This document shows, piece by piece, positions 1 to 6,844 of a stretch of 7,548 nucleotides of DNA (positions are counted from its first letter, which is position 1; every line of letters begins with the position of its first letter). Position numbers and translations under genes: made by a program. Below the pieces are notes generated by a model that saw only the letters and a list, made by a program, of their open reading frames with translations, searched no databases and had not been told where the DNA came from. Origin of the DNA: Solirubrobacterales bacterium. Its GTDB lineage: Bacteria > Actinomycetota > Thermoleophilia > Solirubrobacterales > Solirubrobacteraceae. Location: NCBI GenBank assembly GCA_025963955.1, contig JAOPZU010000294.1, positions 1-7,548 on the forward strand, in the 5' to 3' direction.

Positions 1-345
1 ACCCGCCTGTCGCTCGCCCGCCACACCGGTCGCCGAACGATGGCGGCCCTCACGCGCTTCGACGTCACCGCCGGCAACGTGCACCTCGACCTGCGCGAGG
101 TGTTGCTGCCCGGGCCGCGGGCCGACATCCACGTGCGGGTGGTGCTCGGATGGATGCAGATCGTCGTCCCCGAAGGCGTGGAGGTCCGCTTCGAGGGGGA
201 CGGCACGCTGACGAACCGCGAGGTCCGGCTGCGCGCGGTCCCGGTCCCGCCGGGAGCGCCCGTCGTGGTCATCCACCTGAGCGGCTTTCTCGGCTCGGTA
301 TCCGTGCGCAGCCGCCCGCGGGCGGCGCGGCGGCGCGGCGGCTGA
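1..345 (+). CDS. DUF1707/LiaF-C-like small protein, 5' end outside window
   Basis: The frame is open from the first base and closes with TGA at 343-345. The first ATG (position 40) has no Shine-Dalgarno sequence, and the residues before it (RLSLARHTGRR) read as coding, so I treat this as the 3' part of a longer gene. The visible part is a run of short beta strands with repeating pattern: VHLDLREVLLPG, then VRVVLGWMQIVVPEGVEVRFEG, then VVVIHLSGFLGSVSVRSRP. Strand-turn repeats with 'LDLREA.LP', 'I.VP.GV.V...G' and 'G..GSV.VR' are typical of actinobacterial DUF1707 plus cell-wall-active-antibiotic-response (LiaF C-terminal-like) proteins, where an N-terminal SHOCT-like segment would lie upstream. 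It ends in a basic Arg/Gly tail. No membrane segment is visible. The function of such proteins is poorly known. The family call comes from pattern memory only; the gene shows no functional link to its neighbours. Confidence 0.6.
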   Translation, partial: TRLSLARHTGRRTMAALTRFDVTAGNVHLDLREVLLPGPRADIHVRVVLGWMQIVVPEGVEVRFEGDGTLTNREVRLRAVPVPPGAPVVVIHLSGFLGSVSVRSRPRAARRRGG

Positions 346-415
346 GCGCGCCGCGTCTCCCCCGATGGACGGACGAAGCTCTGCCGCCCGCGTGATGCCC
401 GGGCCCCGGACCCGT

Positions 416-422
416 GGAAGAG
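416..422 (+). promoter_or_regulatory. Ribosome binding site deciding the start of acyl-CoA dehydrogenase 1
   Basis: GGAAGAG lies 8 bases before the ATG at 431. The alternative in-frame ATG at 365 has no such site and would add 22 low-complexity Arg/Gly/Pro residues that are not part of the family fold, so 431 is preferred. Confidence 0.55.
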
Positions 423-430
423 TGGGGAGC

Positions 431-1675
431 ATGAGCGTCCCCTCCCTCGCCCCGCCCGCACCGACCCGGACCCAGGACCGGATGTGGCACGACCTCTTCC
501 TGCCCGCCGACGTGGAGCACGTGCGGCCCCTGGCGCGGGAGGCCGTCGCGCGGCACCTCGCGCCCGTCGCGCGGGAGATCGCCACGCGCGAGGAGAGCCG
601 GGACTCCTTCCCGTGGGGTGCCTTCCGCGGGCTCGCGGGGGACGGGCTGTTCGCGGTCCCGTTCCCGGAGCCGCACGGTGCGGGCCTCGAGCACCCGATG
701 CTCGCGACGTGCATCGTGACCGAGGAGATCGCCTACGAGTCCTCGTCCATGGCCGGCGTCTACGACGGGCAGTGCATCCTCAACGCCAAGTGCCTCGGCT
801 TCGCCCAGGAGCACGTGCGCGACAAGATCCTGCCCGGGCTCATCAGCGGCGAGGTCGCGTTCTCCTTCGCCACGACCGAGCCGGACGCCTCCTCCGACCT
901 CTCCCCGGACTCGCTGAAGACGGTGGCCACGCGGACGGCGGACGGGTTCCTCGTCAACGGGCGCAAGCGCTGGATCACCAACTCCGTGGTCGCGGACTGG
1001 TGCTGCATGCTCTGCCGGGACGGCGACGCGCAGGCGATGACGATGCTGCTCGTCGACATGCGGGCCCCCGGGGTGAGCGTCGGCGAGCCCGACCTGAAGA
1101 TGGGCCACCGCGGGCAGATCACCGCGGACATCGTGCTCGAGGACGTCGTCGTCCCCGCCGACCACGTGCTCGGCGAGCCCGGCCGCGGGCTCGGCGTGGC
1201 GCTCGCGTCGCTGGCGGCCGGCCGGGTCGGCATCGGCGCGGCGGGCGTCGGGGTGGCGCAGGCGGCGCTCGACCTCGCCGTCGAGCGGCTGCGCACGCGC
1301 AAGCTGTTCGGGAAGAAGCTCGGGGAGATGCAGCACTGGCAGTACCGCCTGGCTGAGCACGCGACAGGCCTGGAGGCCGCGCGCTCGATGTACCAGAAGG
1401 CCGCCGTCCGCCTGGACCGCGGCGACCGCGCCGGCGAGCCCGAGGCGTCCATGGCGAAGTCCTTCGCGACGAAGCTCGCCAACGACGTCGCCCGTGACGC
1501 CCTGCAGGTCTACGGCGGCTACGGCTTCGCCCGGCAGATCGCCGCCACGGGGGAGACCTACCGCCTGGAGGAGATCTACCGCGACGCGAAGATCCTCGAG
1601 ATCTTCGAGGGCGCCAACGAGGTCCTGCAGTGGGTCATCGCCCGGCACCTGATCGGGCGGGACGTGACGGGCTGA
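431..1675 (+). CDS. Acyl-CoA dehydrogenase (FAD-dependent), 414 aa
   Basis: Catalyses alpha,beta-dehydrogenation of an acyl-CoA to the trans-2-enoyl-CoA, passing electrons to electron-transfer flavoprotein; cytosolic. The whole family architecture is present: helical N-terminal domain (about 25-140), middle beta domain with the FAD/substrate motif ATTEPDASSD around E150 and RKRWITN, and C-terminal helical domain with RTRKLFGKKLGEMQHWQ and LQVYGGYGFARQ (358-369). IFEGANEVLQ contains E393 (codon 1607-1609), the position of the catalytic base in MCAD-type enzymes. Length is normal for the family once about 30 unstructured N-terminal residues are allowed for. The usual EPxAGSD motif reads EPDASSD, Ser for Gly. 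It stands alone on the plus strand, separated from the preceding gene by 85 bases and followed by the repeat array; it is not evidently part of the TetR-controlled locus. Chain-length specificity cannot be read from the sequence. Confidence 0.93.
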   Translation: MSVPSLAPPAPTRTQDRMWHDLFLPADVEHVRPLAREAVARHLAPVAREIATREESRDSFPWGAFRGLAGDGLFAVPFPEPHGAGLEHPMLATCIVTEEIAYESSSMAGVYDGQCILNAKCLGFAQEHVRDKILPGLISGEVAFSFATTEPDASSDLSPDSLKTVATRTADGFLVNGRKRWITNSVVADWCCMLCRDGDAQAMTMLLVDMRAPGVSVGEPDLKMGHRGQITADIVLEDVVVPADHVLGEPGRGLGVALASLAAGRVGIGAAGVGVAQAALDLAVERLRTRKLFGKKLGEMQHWQYRLAEHATGLEAARSMYQKAAVRLDRGDRAGEPEASMAKSFATKLANDVARDALQVYGGYGFARQIAATGETYRLEEIYRDAKILEIFEGANEVLQWVIARHLIGRDVTG

Positions 1676-1695
1676 ACGACTGGGTCCTGCCGTCC

Positions 1696-1774
1696 GGACT
1701 GGGGGCGGCGGCGTCGACGTCGTTTTTGCCCCCCGGACCGGGGCGGCGTCGTCGGCGTCGTTTTTGCCCCCTCC
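1696..1774. repeat. 39-bp partial tandem duplication inside repeat copy 1
   Basis: The left half of the repeat unit is present twice in copy 1: GGAC at 1696 and 1735, and TCGTTTTTGCC at 1720 and 1759, both 39 bases apart. Only the second half-copy is followed by a matching right arm. This explains why the GTCCTGCCG boxes of copies 1 and 2 are 218 bases apart while the hairpins are 171 apart. Confidence 0.7.
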
Positions 1775-1795
1775 TGGCGGTGCAAAAACGACGCC
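1754..1795. repeat. Inverted repeat 1 (perfect 14-bp arms, 14-nt loop)
   Basis: Left arm GGCGTCGTTTTTGC (1754-1767) and right arm GCAAAAACGACGCC (1782-1795) are perfect reverse complements. The T and A tracts sit inside the stem, next to the loop, with the GC-rich part outside. That is the opposite order to a classical bidirectional intrinsic terminator, so a REP-like palindromic unit or an RNA-processing structure is as likely as termination. Confidence 0.85.
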
Positions 1796-1924
1796 GGGCC
1801 GTGCCCGCGCGGTGGTTGCTCCCGGGCTGGTCGATGGGTCGATCGGTTTGGCGGGTTGCTGGCCTGGCGCTCGCAAGGTCGCTGGCGGGCTGATCGCTCG
1901 TGTCCTGCCGCCCGGACTGGGGGC

Positions 1925-1966
1925 GGCGTCGTTCTTGCCCCCTCCTGGCGGTGCAAAAACGACGCC
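1925..1966. repeat. Inverted repeat 2 (14-bp arms, one mismatch)
   Basis: Left arm GGCGTCGTTCTTGC (1925-1938) and right arm GCAAAAACGACGCC (1953-1966), 14-nt loop. The only mismatch is C at 1934 in the T tract. A second, shorter stem CCGCCC (1908-1913) with GGGCGG (1921-1926) overlaps the left arm by two bases. Confidence 0.8.
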
Positions 1967-2097
1967 GGGCCGTGCCCGCGCGGTGGTTGCCCCCGGGCTG
2001 GTCGACTAGGTGGTCGTCTTGGCGGGTTGCTCGCCTGGCGGGCTCGCAACGTCGCTGGCGGGCTGGTCGCTCGTGTCCTGCCGCCCGGACTGGGGGC

Positions 2098-2138
2098 GGC
2101 GTCGTTTCTGCCCCTCCTGGCGGTGCAAAAACGACGCC
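2098..2138. repeat. Inverted repeat 3 (14-bp arms, one mismatch)
   Basis: Left arm GGCGTCGTTTCTGC (2098-2111) and right arm GCAAAAACGACGCC (2125-2138), 13-nt loop. The only mismatch is again a T-to-C change in the left T tract, at a different position from copy 2. The short upstream stem CCGCCC (2081-2086) with GGGCGG (2094-2099) is also conserved and again overlaps the left arm. Confidence 0.8.
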
Positions 2139-2154
2139 GCGCGCCAGCTCGCGC

Positions 2155-2170
2155 GGGTGGCTACCCACCC
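2155..2170. other. Small GC hairpin downstream of acyl-CoA dehydrogenase 2
   Basis: GGGTGG (2155-2160), loop CTAC, CCACCC (2165-2170). It lies about 53 bases beyond the stop codon of the minus-strand gene and could stabilise or end that transcript. There is no U tract, so the role is a guess. The rest of 2139-2222 is C/G-rich sequence in which I see nothing. Confidence 0.3.
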
Positions 2171-2222
2171 CCGGCGTCGCGCCCGCGCGGTGCCGGCCCC
2201 CGGCGCCGCCCCCCTCGACTGA

Positions 2223-3371
2223 CTACCCCCGCGCCAGCCCGCGCGCGATGACCATGCGCTGGATCTGGTTGGTCCCCTCGAAGATCTGCATGACCTTCGC
2301 CTCGCGCATGTAGCGCTCGGCCGGGAAGTCCTTCGTGTAGCCGTAGCCGCCCAGGACCTGGACCGCGTCCGTCGACACCTGCATCGCGGCGTCCGTGGCG
2401 ACGAGCTTCGCGATCGACGCCTGGCGGCCGAACGGCAGCCCGCGGTCGCGGCGGCGGGCCGCCTCGAGCATGGTCGCGCGGGCGGACTCCACGGCGGCCG
2501 CCATGTCCGCCAGCAGGAAGCCGAGGCCCTGGTGCTCGATGACCGGCTTGCCGAAGGTCTGGCGCTCGCGGGCGTACGCGACCGCGCAGTCGAGCGCGGC
2601 CTGCGCCAGGCCGACGGCGACGGCCGCGATCCCGAGCCGGCCGGAGTCCAGCGCCTGTAGAGCGATGGACAGGCCGGCACCTTCGCCGCCGATCAGGCGG
2701 TCCTCCTCCAGTCGCACGCCGTCCCAGTCGAGGGTCGCGGTGGTGGAGCCGGTCAGGCCCATCTTGTGCTCGGGCGGGGCGGGTGTCAGGCCCTCGGCCT
2801 GGCCCGGGGTGAGGAAGCACGAGATGCCCTTCGAGCGCTCGTCCGAGGTCCGCGCGAAGAGGGTGTAGAAGTCCGCGTCGCCGCCGTGGGTCACCCAGGC
2901 CTTGCTGCCCGTCACCGCGAAGCCGCCGTCCGCCGAGCGCGCCGCGCGGGTCCGCATCGCCGAGGGGTCGGACCCGGCGTCCGCCTCCGACAGGCAGTAC
3001 CCGCCGAGCAGCTCCCCGGCCAGCAGCTCGGGCAGCCACTTCTCGCGCTGGGCGGCGGTGCCGCGGGAGGCCAGCGGGTAGCAGGCCATCACGTGCACGG
3101 AGACGCCGACGCCGACCGACGCCCAGGCGCCGCCGAGCTCCTCCAGGCACTGCAGGTAGACCTCGTAGGGCTGCCCGCCGCCGCCCAGCTCCTCGTCATA
3201 CGGCATGCCGAGGAACCCGAGCCGCCCCAGCTCGCGGAAGGTCTCGCGCGGGAACTCGGCGTCCGCCTCGGCCTTCGCGGCCTTCGGCGCCAGCTCGCCC
3301 TGGGCGACGTCGCGCGCGAGGGCGACGATCTCCTCGGCTTCGGGGGTCGGCAGCGTCCGATCGGCGGGCAT
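2223..3371 (-). CDS. Acyl-CoA dehydrogenase (short/branched-chain type), 382 aa
   Basis: FAD-dependent dehydrogenation of an acyl-CoA to the 2-enoyl-CoA, electrons to ETF. Motifs in order: N-terminal helical domain with ELGRLGFLGMPYDEELGG (47-64); middle domain with CLSEADAGSD (126-135) and KAWVTHGG; then RLGIAAVAVGLAQAALDCAV, RQTFGKPVIEHQG and QVLGGYGYTKDFPAERYMRE (338-357). IFEGTNQIQRMVIAR holds the catalytic-base Glu at residue 365 (bases 2277-2279). The QVLGGYGYTKDFPxERYMR and YEGTNQIQR patterns are those of butyryl-CoA/short-chain and 2-methyl-branched-chain enzymes; the exact substrate is inferred. I chose the ATG at 3369-3371 because the next upstream ATG (3407) lies within the operator and would add 12 Trp/Tyr/Phe-rich residues foreign to the family. 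No good Shine-Dalgarno precedes it, and a -10-like TACTTT ends 6 bases upstream, which suits a leaderless mRNA. It is divergent from the TetR gene and probably its target. Confidence 0.94.
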   Translation of the reverse strand: MPADRTLPTPEAEEIVALARDVAQGELAPKAAKAEADAEFPRETFRELGRLGFLGMPYDEELGGGGQPYEVYLQCLEELGGAWASVGVGVSVHVMACYPLASRGTAAQREKWLPELLAGELLGGYCLSEADAGSDPSAMRTRAARSADGGFAVTGSKAWVTHGGDADFYTLFARTSDERSKGISCFLTPGQAEGLTPAPPEHKMGLTGSTTATLDWDGVRLEEDRLIGGEGAGLSIALQALDSGRLGIAAVAVGLAQAALDCAVAYARERQTFGKPVIEHQGLGFLLADMAAAVESARATMLEAARRRDRGLPFGRQASIAKLVATDAAMQVSTDAVQVLGGYGYTKDFPAERYMREAKVMQIFEGTNQIQRMVIARGLARG

Positions 3372-3377
3372 GTCCCG

Positions 3378-3383
3378 AAAGTA
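3378..3383 (-). promoter_or_regulatory. Possible -10 of the acyl-CoA dehydrogenase 2 promoter
   Basis: TACTTT on the minus strand fits TANNNT and ends 6 bases before the chosen ATG, so transcription would begin at or next to the start codon. No convincing -35 element is visible. It overlaps the outer operator half-site. Confidence 0.35.
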
Positions 3384-3430
3384 CCAGAAGCAGTACCACG
3401 GGACCATGCCTGGTACTGCTGCGTGGTATC
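3380..3430. promoter_or_regulatory. Four-half-site symmetric operator, probable TetR binding region
   Basis: The 68-base gap between the divergent genes holds a perfect inverted repeat, GCAGTACCA (3390-3398) and TGGTACTGC (3411-3419) with 12 bases between. It is flanked by a further AGTACCA (3380-3386) and TGGTATC (3424-3430) placed almost symmetrically about the same centre (3404.5 against 3405). Half-sites on each side are 12 or 13 bases apart, close to one helical turn plus. Such an arrangement between a TetR gene and a divergent target is the classic place for autoregulation and control of both promoters. The bases are seen directly; binding is inferred. Confidence 0.7.
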
Positions 3431-3432
3431 GT
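3427..3432 (+). promoter_or_regulatory. Possible -10 of the tetR operon promoter
   Basis: TATCGT (TANNNT) ends 7 bases before the GTG at 3440, again compatible with a leaderless transcript; no Shine-Dalgarno is seen before that GTG. It overlaps the right outer operator half-site. No clear -35 element was found. Confidence 0.35.
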
Positions 3433-3439
3433 CGCTCGG

Positions 3440-5033
<1,594 letters not shown>

Positions 5034-5087
5034 GCCGACGGCCACGCGTCCCCTTCCCTTCACCAGAACCAGGAGCCTGTCCCCACC

Positions 5088-5849
5088 ATGAGCACCCCTC
5101 CCGCCACCGCCGTCATCTCGGGCGGCGCGTCCGGCCTCGGCGAGGCCACCGCCCGACGCTTCGCCGCCGACGGCTGGCACGTCGCCATCCTCGACCGTGA
5201 CGGTGATCGCGCCCGCGCGCTCGCCTCCGAGCTGAACGGCGCCGCCATCGAGCTCGACGTCACCGACGCCGCCGCCGTCGACGCGGCCTTCGAGGCGATC
5301 GTCGCCGAAGGGCACACGGTCCGCCTCGCGGTCTCGTGCGCCGGCATCGGCCCGCCGGAGCGCATCCTCTCCAAGCGCGGCCCGCACAAGATCGAGACCT
5401 GGAACGCGATCCTCACGGTCAACCTGTTCGGCACCTTCCACGTGCTGCGGGCGGCGGCGGTCACGATGGCCGCGAACGAGCCGGACGAGCACGGTCAGCG
5501 CGGCGCGATCGTCAACACCGCATCCGTCGCGGCCTACGACGGACAGATCGGGCAGATCGCCTACGCGGCCTCCAAGGGCGGCATCGTCGGCATGACCCTG
5601 CCCGCCGCGCGCGACCTCGCCGACAAGTTCATCCGCGTCGTGACGATCGCTCCCGGCCTGTTCAAGACGCCGCTGCTGGCGTCGCTGCCGCAGGCGGCGC
5701 AGGACGCGCTCGGCGCGTCGGTCCCCAACCCCGCCCGCCTCGGCGATCCTTCCGAGTACGCCGCGCTCGTGGCGCACATCGCGGAGAACGTGATGCTCAA
5801 CGGCGAGGTCATCCGGCTCGACGGCTCGCTGCGGATGGCTCCCCGGTGA
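5088..5849 (+). CDS. SDR 3-hydroxyacyl-CoA dehydrogenase, HSD17B10-like, 253 aa
   Basis: NAD-dependent oxidation of a 3-hydroxyacyl-CoA to the 3-ketoacyl-CoA, classical short-chain dehydrogenase fold. Seen: nucleotide-binding SGGASGLGEAT (11-21); D36 at the end of strand 2, favouring NAD over NADP; SCAGI (83-87); catalytic N112, S146, Y159 and K163 (YAASK). NTASVAAYDGQIGQ, GGIVGMTLPAARDLA, TIAPGLFKTPLL and NGEVIRLDGSLRM follow the mammalian type-2 3-hydroxyacyl-CoA dehydrogenase (HSD10) almost motif for motif, as does the insert around 88-104. That enzyme acts on short and 2-methyl-branched substrates such as 2-methyl-3-hydroxybutyryl-CoA in isoleucine breakdown; the same use here is inferred. 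Length is normal. AGGAG lies 12 bases before the ATG, a rather long spacing. It is the third gene of the tetR operon. Confidence 0.93.
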   Translation: MSTPPATAVISGGASGLGEATARRFAADGWHVAILDRDGDRARALASELNGAAIELDVTDAAAVDAAFEAIVAEGHTVRLAVSCAGIGPPERILSKRGPHKIETWNAILTVNLFGTFHVLRAAAVTMAANEPDEHGQRGAIVNTASVAAYDGQIGQIAYAASKGGIVGMTLPAARDLADKFIRVVTIAPGLFKTPLLASLPQAAQDALGASVPNPARLGDPSEYAALVAHIAENVMLNGEVIRLDGSLRMAPR

Positions 5850-5851
5850 GG

Positions 5852-5882
5852 CGGAACGCTCGCCCAGGGGGCTCGCGTTCCG
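5852..5882 (+). other. Hairpin just after the SDR stop codon
   Basis: CGGAACGC (5852-5859) pairs with GCGTTCCG (5875-5882), with a further GCCC/GGGC pairing possible in the loop. It begins 3 bases after the TGA. There is no U tract, so transcript stabilisation, processing or attenuation between sdr and ech are more likely than full termination. Confidence 0.45.
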
Positions 5883-5896
5883 GCGAGGTCCTCGCC
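5882..5896. repeat. Near-perfect short palindrome in the sdr-ech spacer
   Basis: GGCGAGG (5882-5888), single T, CCTCGCC (5890-5896). The one-base centre is too tight for a full RNA hairpin, though a shorter stem could form. It abuts the preceding hairpin and the following 15-base direct repeat. Confidence 0.5.
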
Positions 5897-5923
5897 TGCG
5901 GCTCGGACGCCTGCGGCTCGGAC
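5894..5923. repeat. Two tandem copies of a 15-bp unit upstream of the ech gene
   Basis: GCCTGCGGCTCGGAC occurs twice without a gap (5894-5908, 5909-5923), followed by a degenerate third start (GCCCGCGG). It lies in the 94-base sdr-ech spacer, just before the ribosome binding site. Likely simple replication slippage; no role is evident. Confidence 0.7.
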
Positions 5924-5943
5924 GCCCGCGGCCGGAGGCCGTC

Positions 5944-6732
5944 ATGAGTGGGGACGGCGTCCTGCTCGCCGTCGAGGACGGCGTCGCCACGCTCACCCTG
6001 AACCGACCGGACCAGGGCAACGCCCTCGACCTGCCGATGATGCGGACCTTCCGCGCGCACGCCGAGGCGCTGGCGGAGCGGACGGACGTTCGCGTCGTCG
6101 TCCTGCGCGGCGCGGGGAAGATGTTCTGCGTCGGCGGGGATCTCGGCTGGATGGCGGCCCAGGAGCAGCGCGAGACCGCGCTGCGCGCGCTGGCGGACGA
6201 GCTGCACGCGGCGCTGCTGATCCTGCGCGGGCTCCCGGCGCCGGTGCTCGCGGTCGCGCACAGCACCGCCGCCGGCGCGGGCTTCAGCCTCGTCGCGGGC
6301 GCCGACCTGTCCTACGTCGCGTCGAGCGCGCGGTTGACGATGGCCTACACGAAGGTCGGGCTGTCCCCGGACGGCAGCAGCACGTGGGTCCTCCCGCGAC
6401 TGATCGGGCAGCGTCGGGCCGCCGAGCTGATGCTGCTGAACCCGTCGCTCACCGCCGAGGAGGCCGCGGGACTCGGGCTCATCACGCGCGCCGTCCCGGA
6501 CGCGGAGCTCGAGGACGTCGTGGCGCAGGTCGTGGCCACGCTGCGCGACGGGTCGCTCGCGGCGAACGCGGCGGTCAAGCGCCTGCTCGACGCGAGCGCG
6601 ACGTCGACGTTCGAGGACCAGGTCCACCGGGAGGCTGCGGAGATCGCGGCCCTCGCCGCCGGGCCGGAGGGTCGGGAGGGCGTCGGCGCCTTCCTCGAGC
6701 GTCGGAAGCCCGACTTCCGCGGCGCCGCCTGA
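5944..6732 (+). CDS. Enoyl-CoA hydratase/isomerase family protein, PaaG-like, 262 aa
   Basis: Crotonase-fold enzyme acting on an enoyl-CoA. Motifs: TLTLNRPDQGNALD (16-29), oxyanion-hole segments FCVGGDL (61-67) and STAAGAGFSL (107-116), then MAYTKVGLSPDGSSTWVLPR (133-152) and REGVGAFLERRKPDF near the C terminus. Compared by eye with rat mitochondrial enoyl-CoA hydratase, both catalytic glutamates are replaced: Glu144 by S115 and Glu164 by Y135. D143 (codon 6370-6372) instead occupies the place of the catalytic aspartate in PaaG and dienoyl-CoA isomerase. The surrounding MAxxKxGLxPDxxxTWxLPR and the C-terminal REGVxAFLxxR match PaaG, so a double-bond isomerase-type reaction is more likely than hydration. 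GGAGG lies 5 bases before the ATG. It is the last gene of the operon; the 94-base spacer before it is the longest within the operon. Confidence 0.88.
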   Translation: MSGDGVLLAVEDGVATLTLNRPDQGNALDLPMMRTFRAHAEALAERTDVRVVVLRGAGKMFCVGGDLGWMAAQEQRETALRALADELHAALLILRGLPAPVLAVAHSTAAGAGFSLVAGADLSYVASSARLTMAYTKVGLSPDGSSTWVLPRLIGQRRAAELMLLNPSLTAEEAAGLGLITRAVPDAELEDVVAQVVATLRDGSLAANAAVKRLLDASATSTFEDQVHREAAEIAALAAGPEGREGVGAFLERRKPDFRGAA

Positions 6733-6776
6733 CCCCGGCGCTGATCCACGGACCCGGCGCGCCCGCACCACCCCGT

Positions 6777-6797
6777 GCGGCGCGCCGCGGCGCCGCG
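6777..6797. repeat. Overlapping GC palindromes between ech and the PucR-like gene
   Basis: GCGGCGCGCCGC (6777-6788) and CGCGGCGCCGCG (6786-6797) are both perfect 12-base palindromes and overlap by three bases; GTGCGG flanks them on both sides (6775-6780 and 6797-6802). It may end the operon transcript or bind a regulator. In sequence this GC-rich, chance palindromes are common, so the call is weak. Confidence 0.35.
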
Positions 6798-6827
6798 TGC
6801 GGTTTGATGCAAGGGCAGGCAGAACCG

Positions 6828-6835
6828 AGAGGAGG
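6828..6835 (+). promoter_or_regulatory. Strong ribosome binding site of the PucR-like gene
   Basis: AGAGGAGG, 9 bases before the ATG at 6845, is the best Shine-Dalgarno in the window and fixes the start of a gene whose end is not seen. Confidence 0.7.
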
Positions 6836-6844
6836 CCGGAAGCG

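Larger units (their letters stand above)
1684..2138. repeat. Array of three ~172-bp repeats between two convergent genes
   Basis: The 547-base spacer between the two acyl-CoA dehydrogenase genes (1676-2222) is mostly this array. Each unit opens with a GTCCTGCCG box (1684, 1902, 2075), continues CCGGACTGGGGGCGGCGTCG, carries a T5/A5 inverted repeat, then GGGCCGTGCCCGCGCGGTGG, a GGGCTGGTCGA stretch and several short GGCGGGTTGC / CTGGCGGGCT words. Hairpin-to-hairpin spacing is 171 and 173 bases. The third copy is cut short soon after its hairpin. A segment of 24 bases, from TCCTGGCGG to the end of the right arm, is identical in all three copies (1772-1795, 1943-1966, 2115-2138). Open frames on both strands run through the array only because stop codons are rare at this GC; their translations just echo the repeat. 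I read it as a non-coding intergenic element amplified in place. Confidence 0.85.

Noticed and set aside
365..430. Upstream ATG extension of acyl-CoA dehydrogenase 1
   Set aside because: No ribosome site and the added residues are not family-like; GGAAGAG supports the ATG at 431.
269..1876. Long minus-strand open frame (535 codons)
   Set aside because: It is antisense to a well-supported acyl-CoA dehydrogenase, rich in Arg/Ala/Gly/Pro/Asp without domain motifs; a high-GC shadow.
1684..2138. CRISPR array
   Set aside because: Only three long units, with related sequence between hairpins and no unique spacers of equal length; no cas genes.
1676..2222. Insertion sequence or MITE remnant
   Set aside because: No transposase, no terminal inverted repeats bounding the whole block and no target-site duplication seen; the units are tandem and internal-palindromic instead.
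1576..2313. Several open frames on both strands across the repeat array, with repeated peptides such as FLHRQEGAKTT
   Set aside because: The peptide repeats only mirror the DNA repeat, all three frames stay open, and there is no ribosome site or domain; judged non-coding.
3372..3407. Upstream ATG extension of acyl-CoA dehydrogenase 2
   Set aside because: It would run through the operator and add an aromatic-rich segment foreign to the family.
5944..6732. Confident assignment as tiglyl-CoA/enoyl-CoA hydratase in isoleucine breakdown
   Set aside because: Both hydratase glutamates are replaced; kept as a PaaG-like hydratase/isomerase family member.
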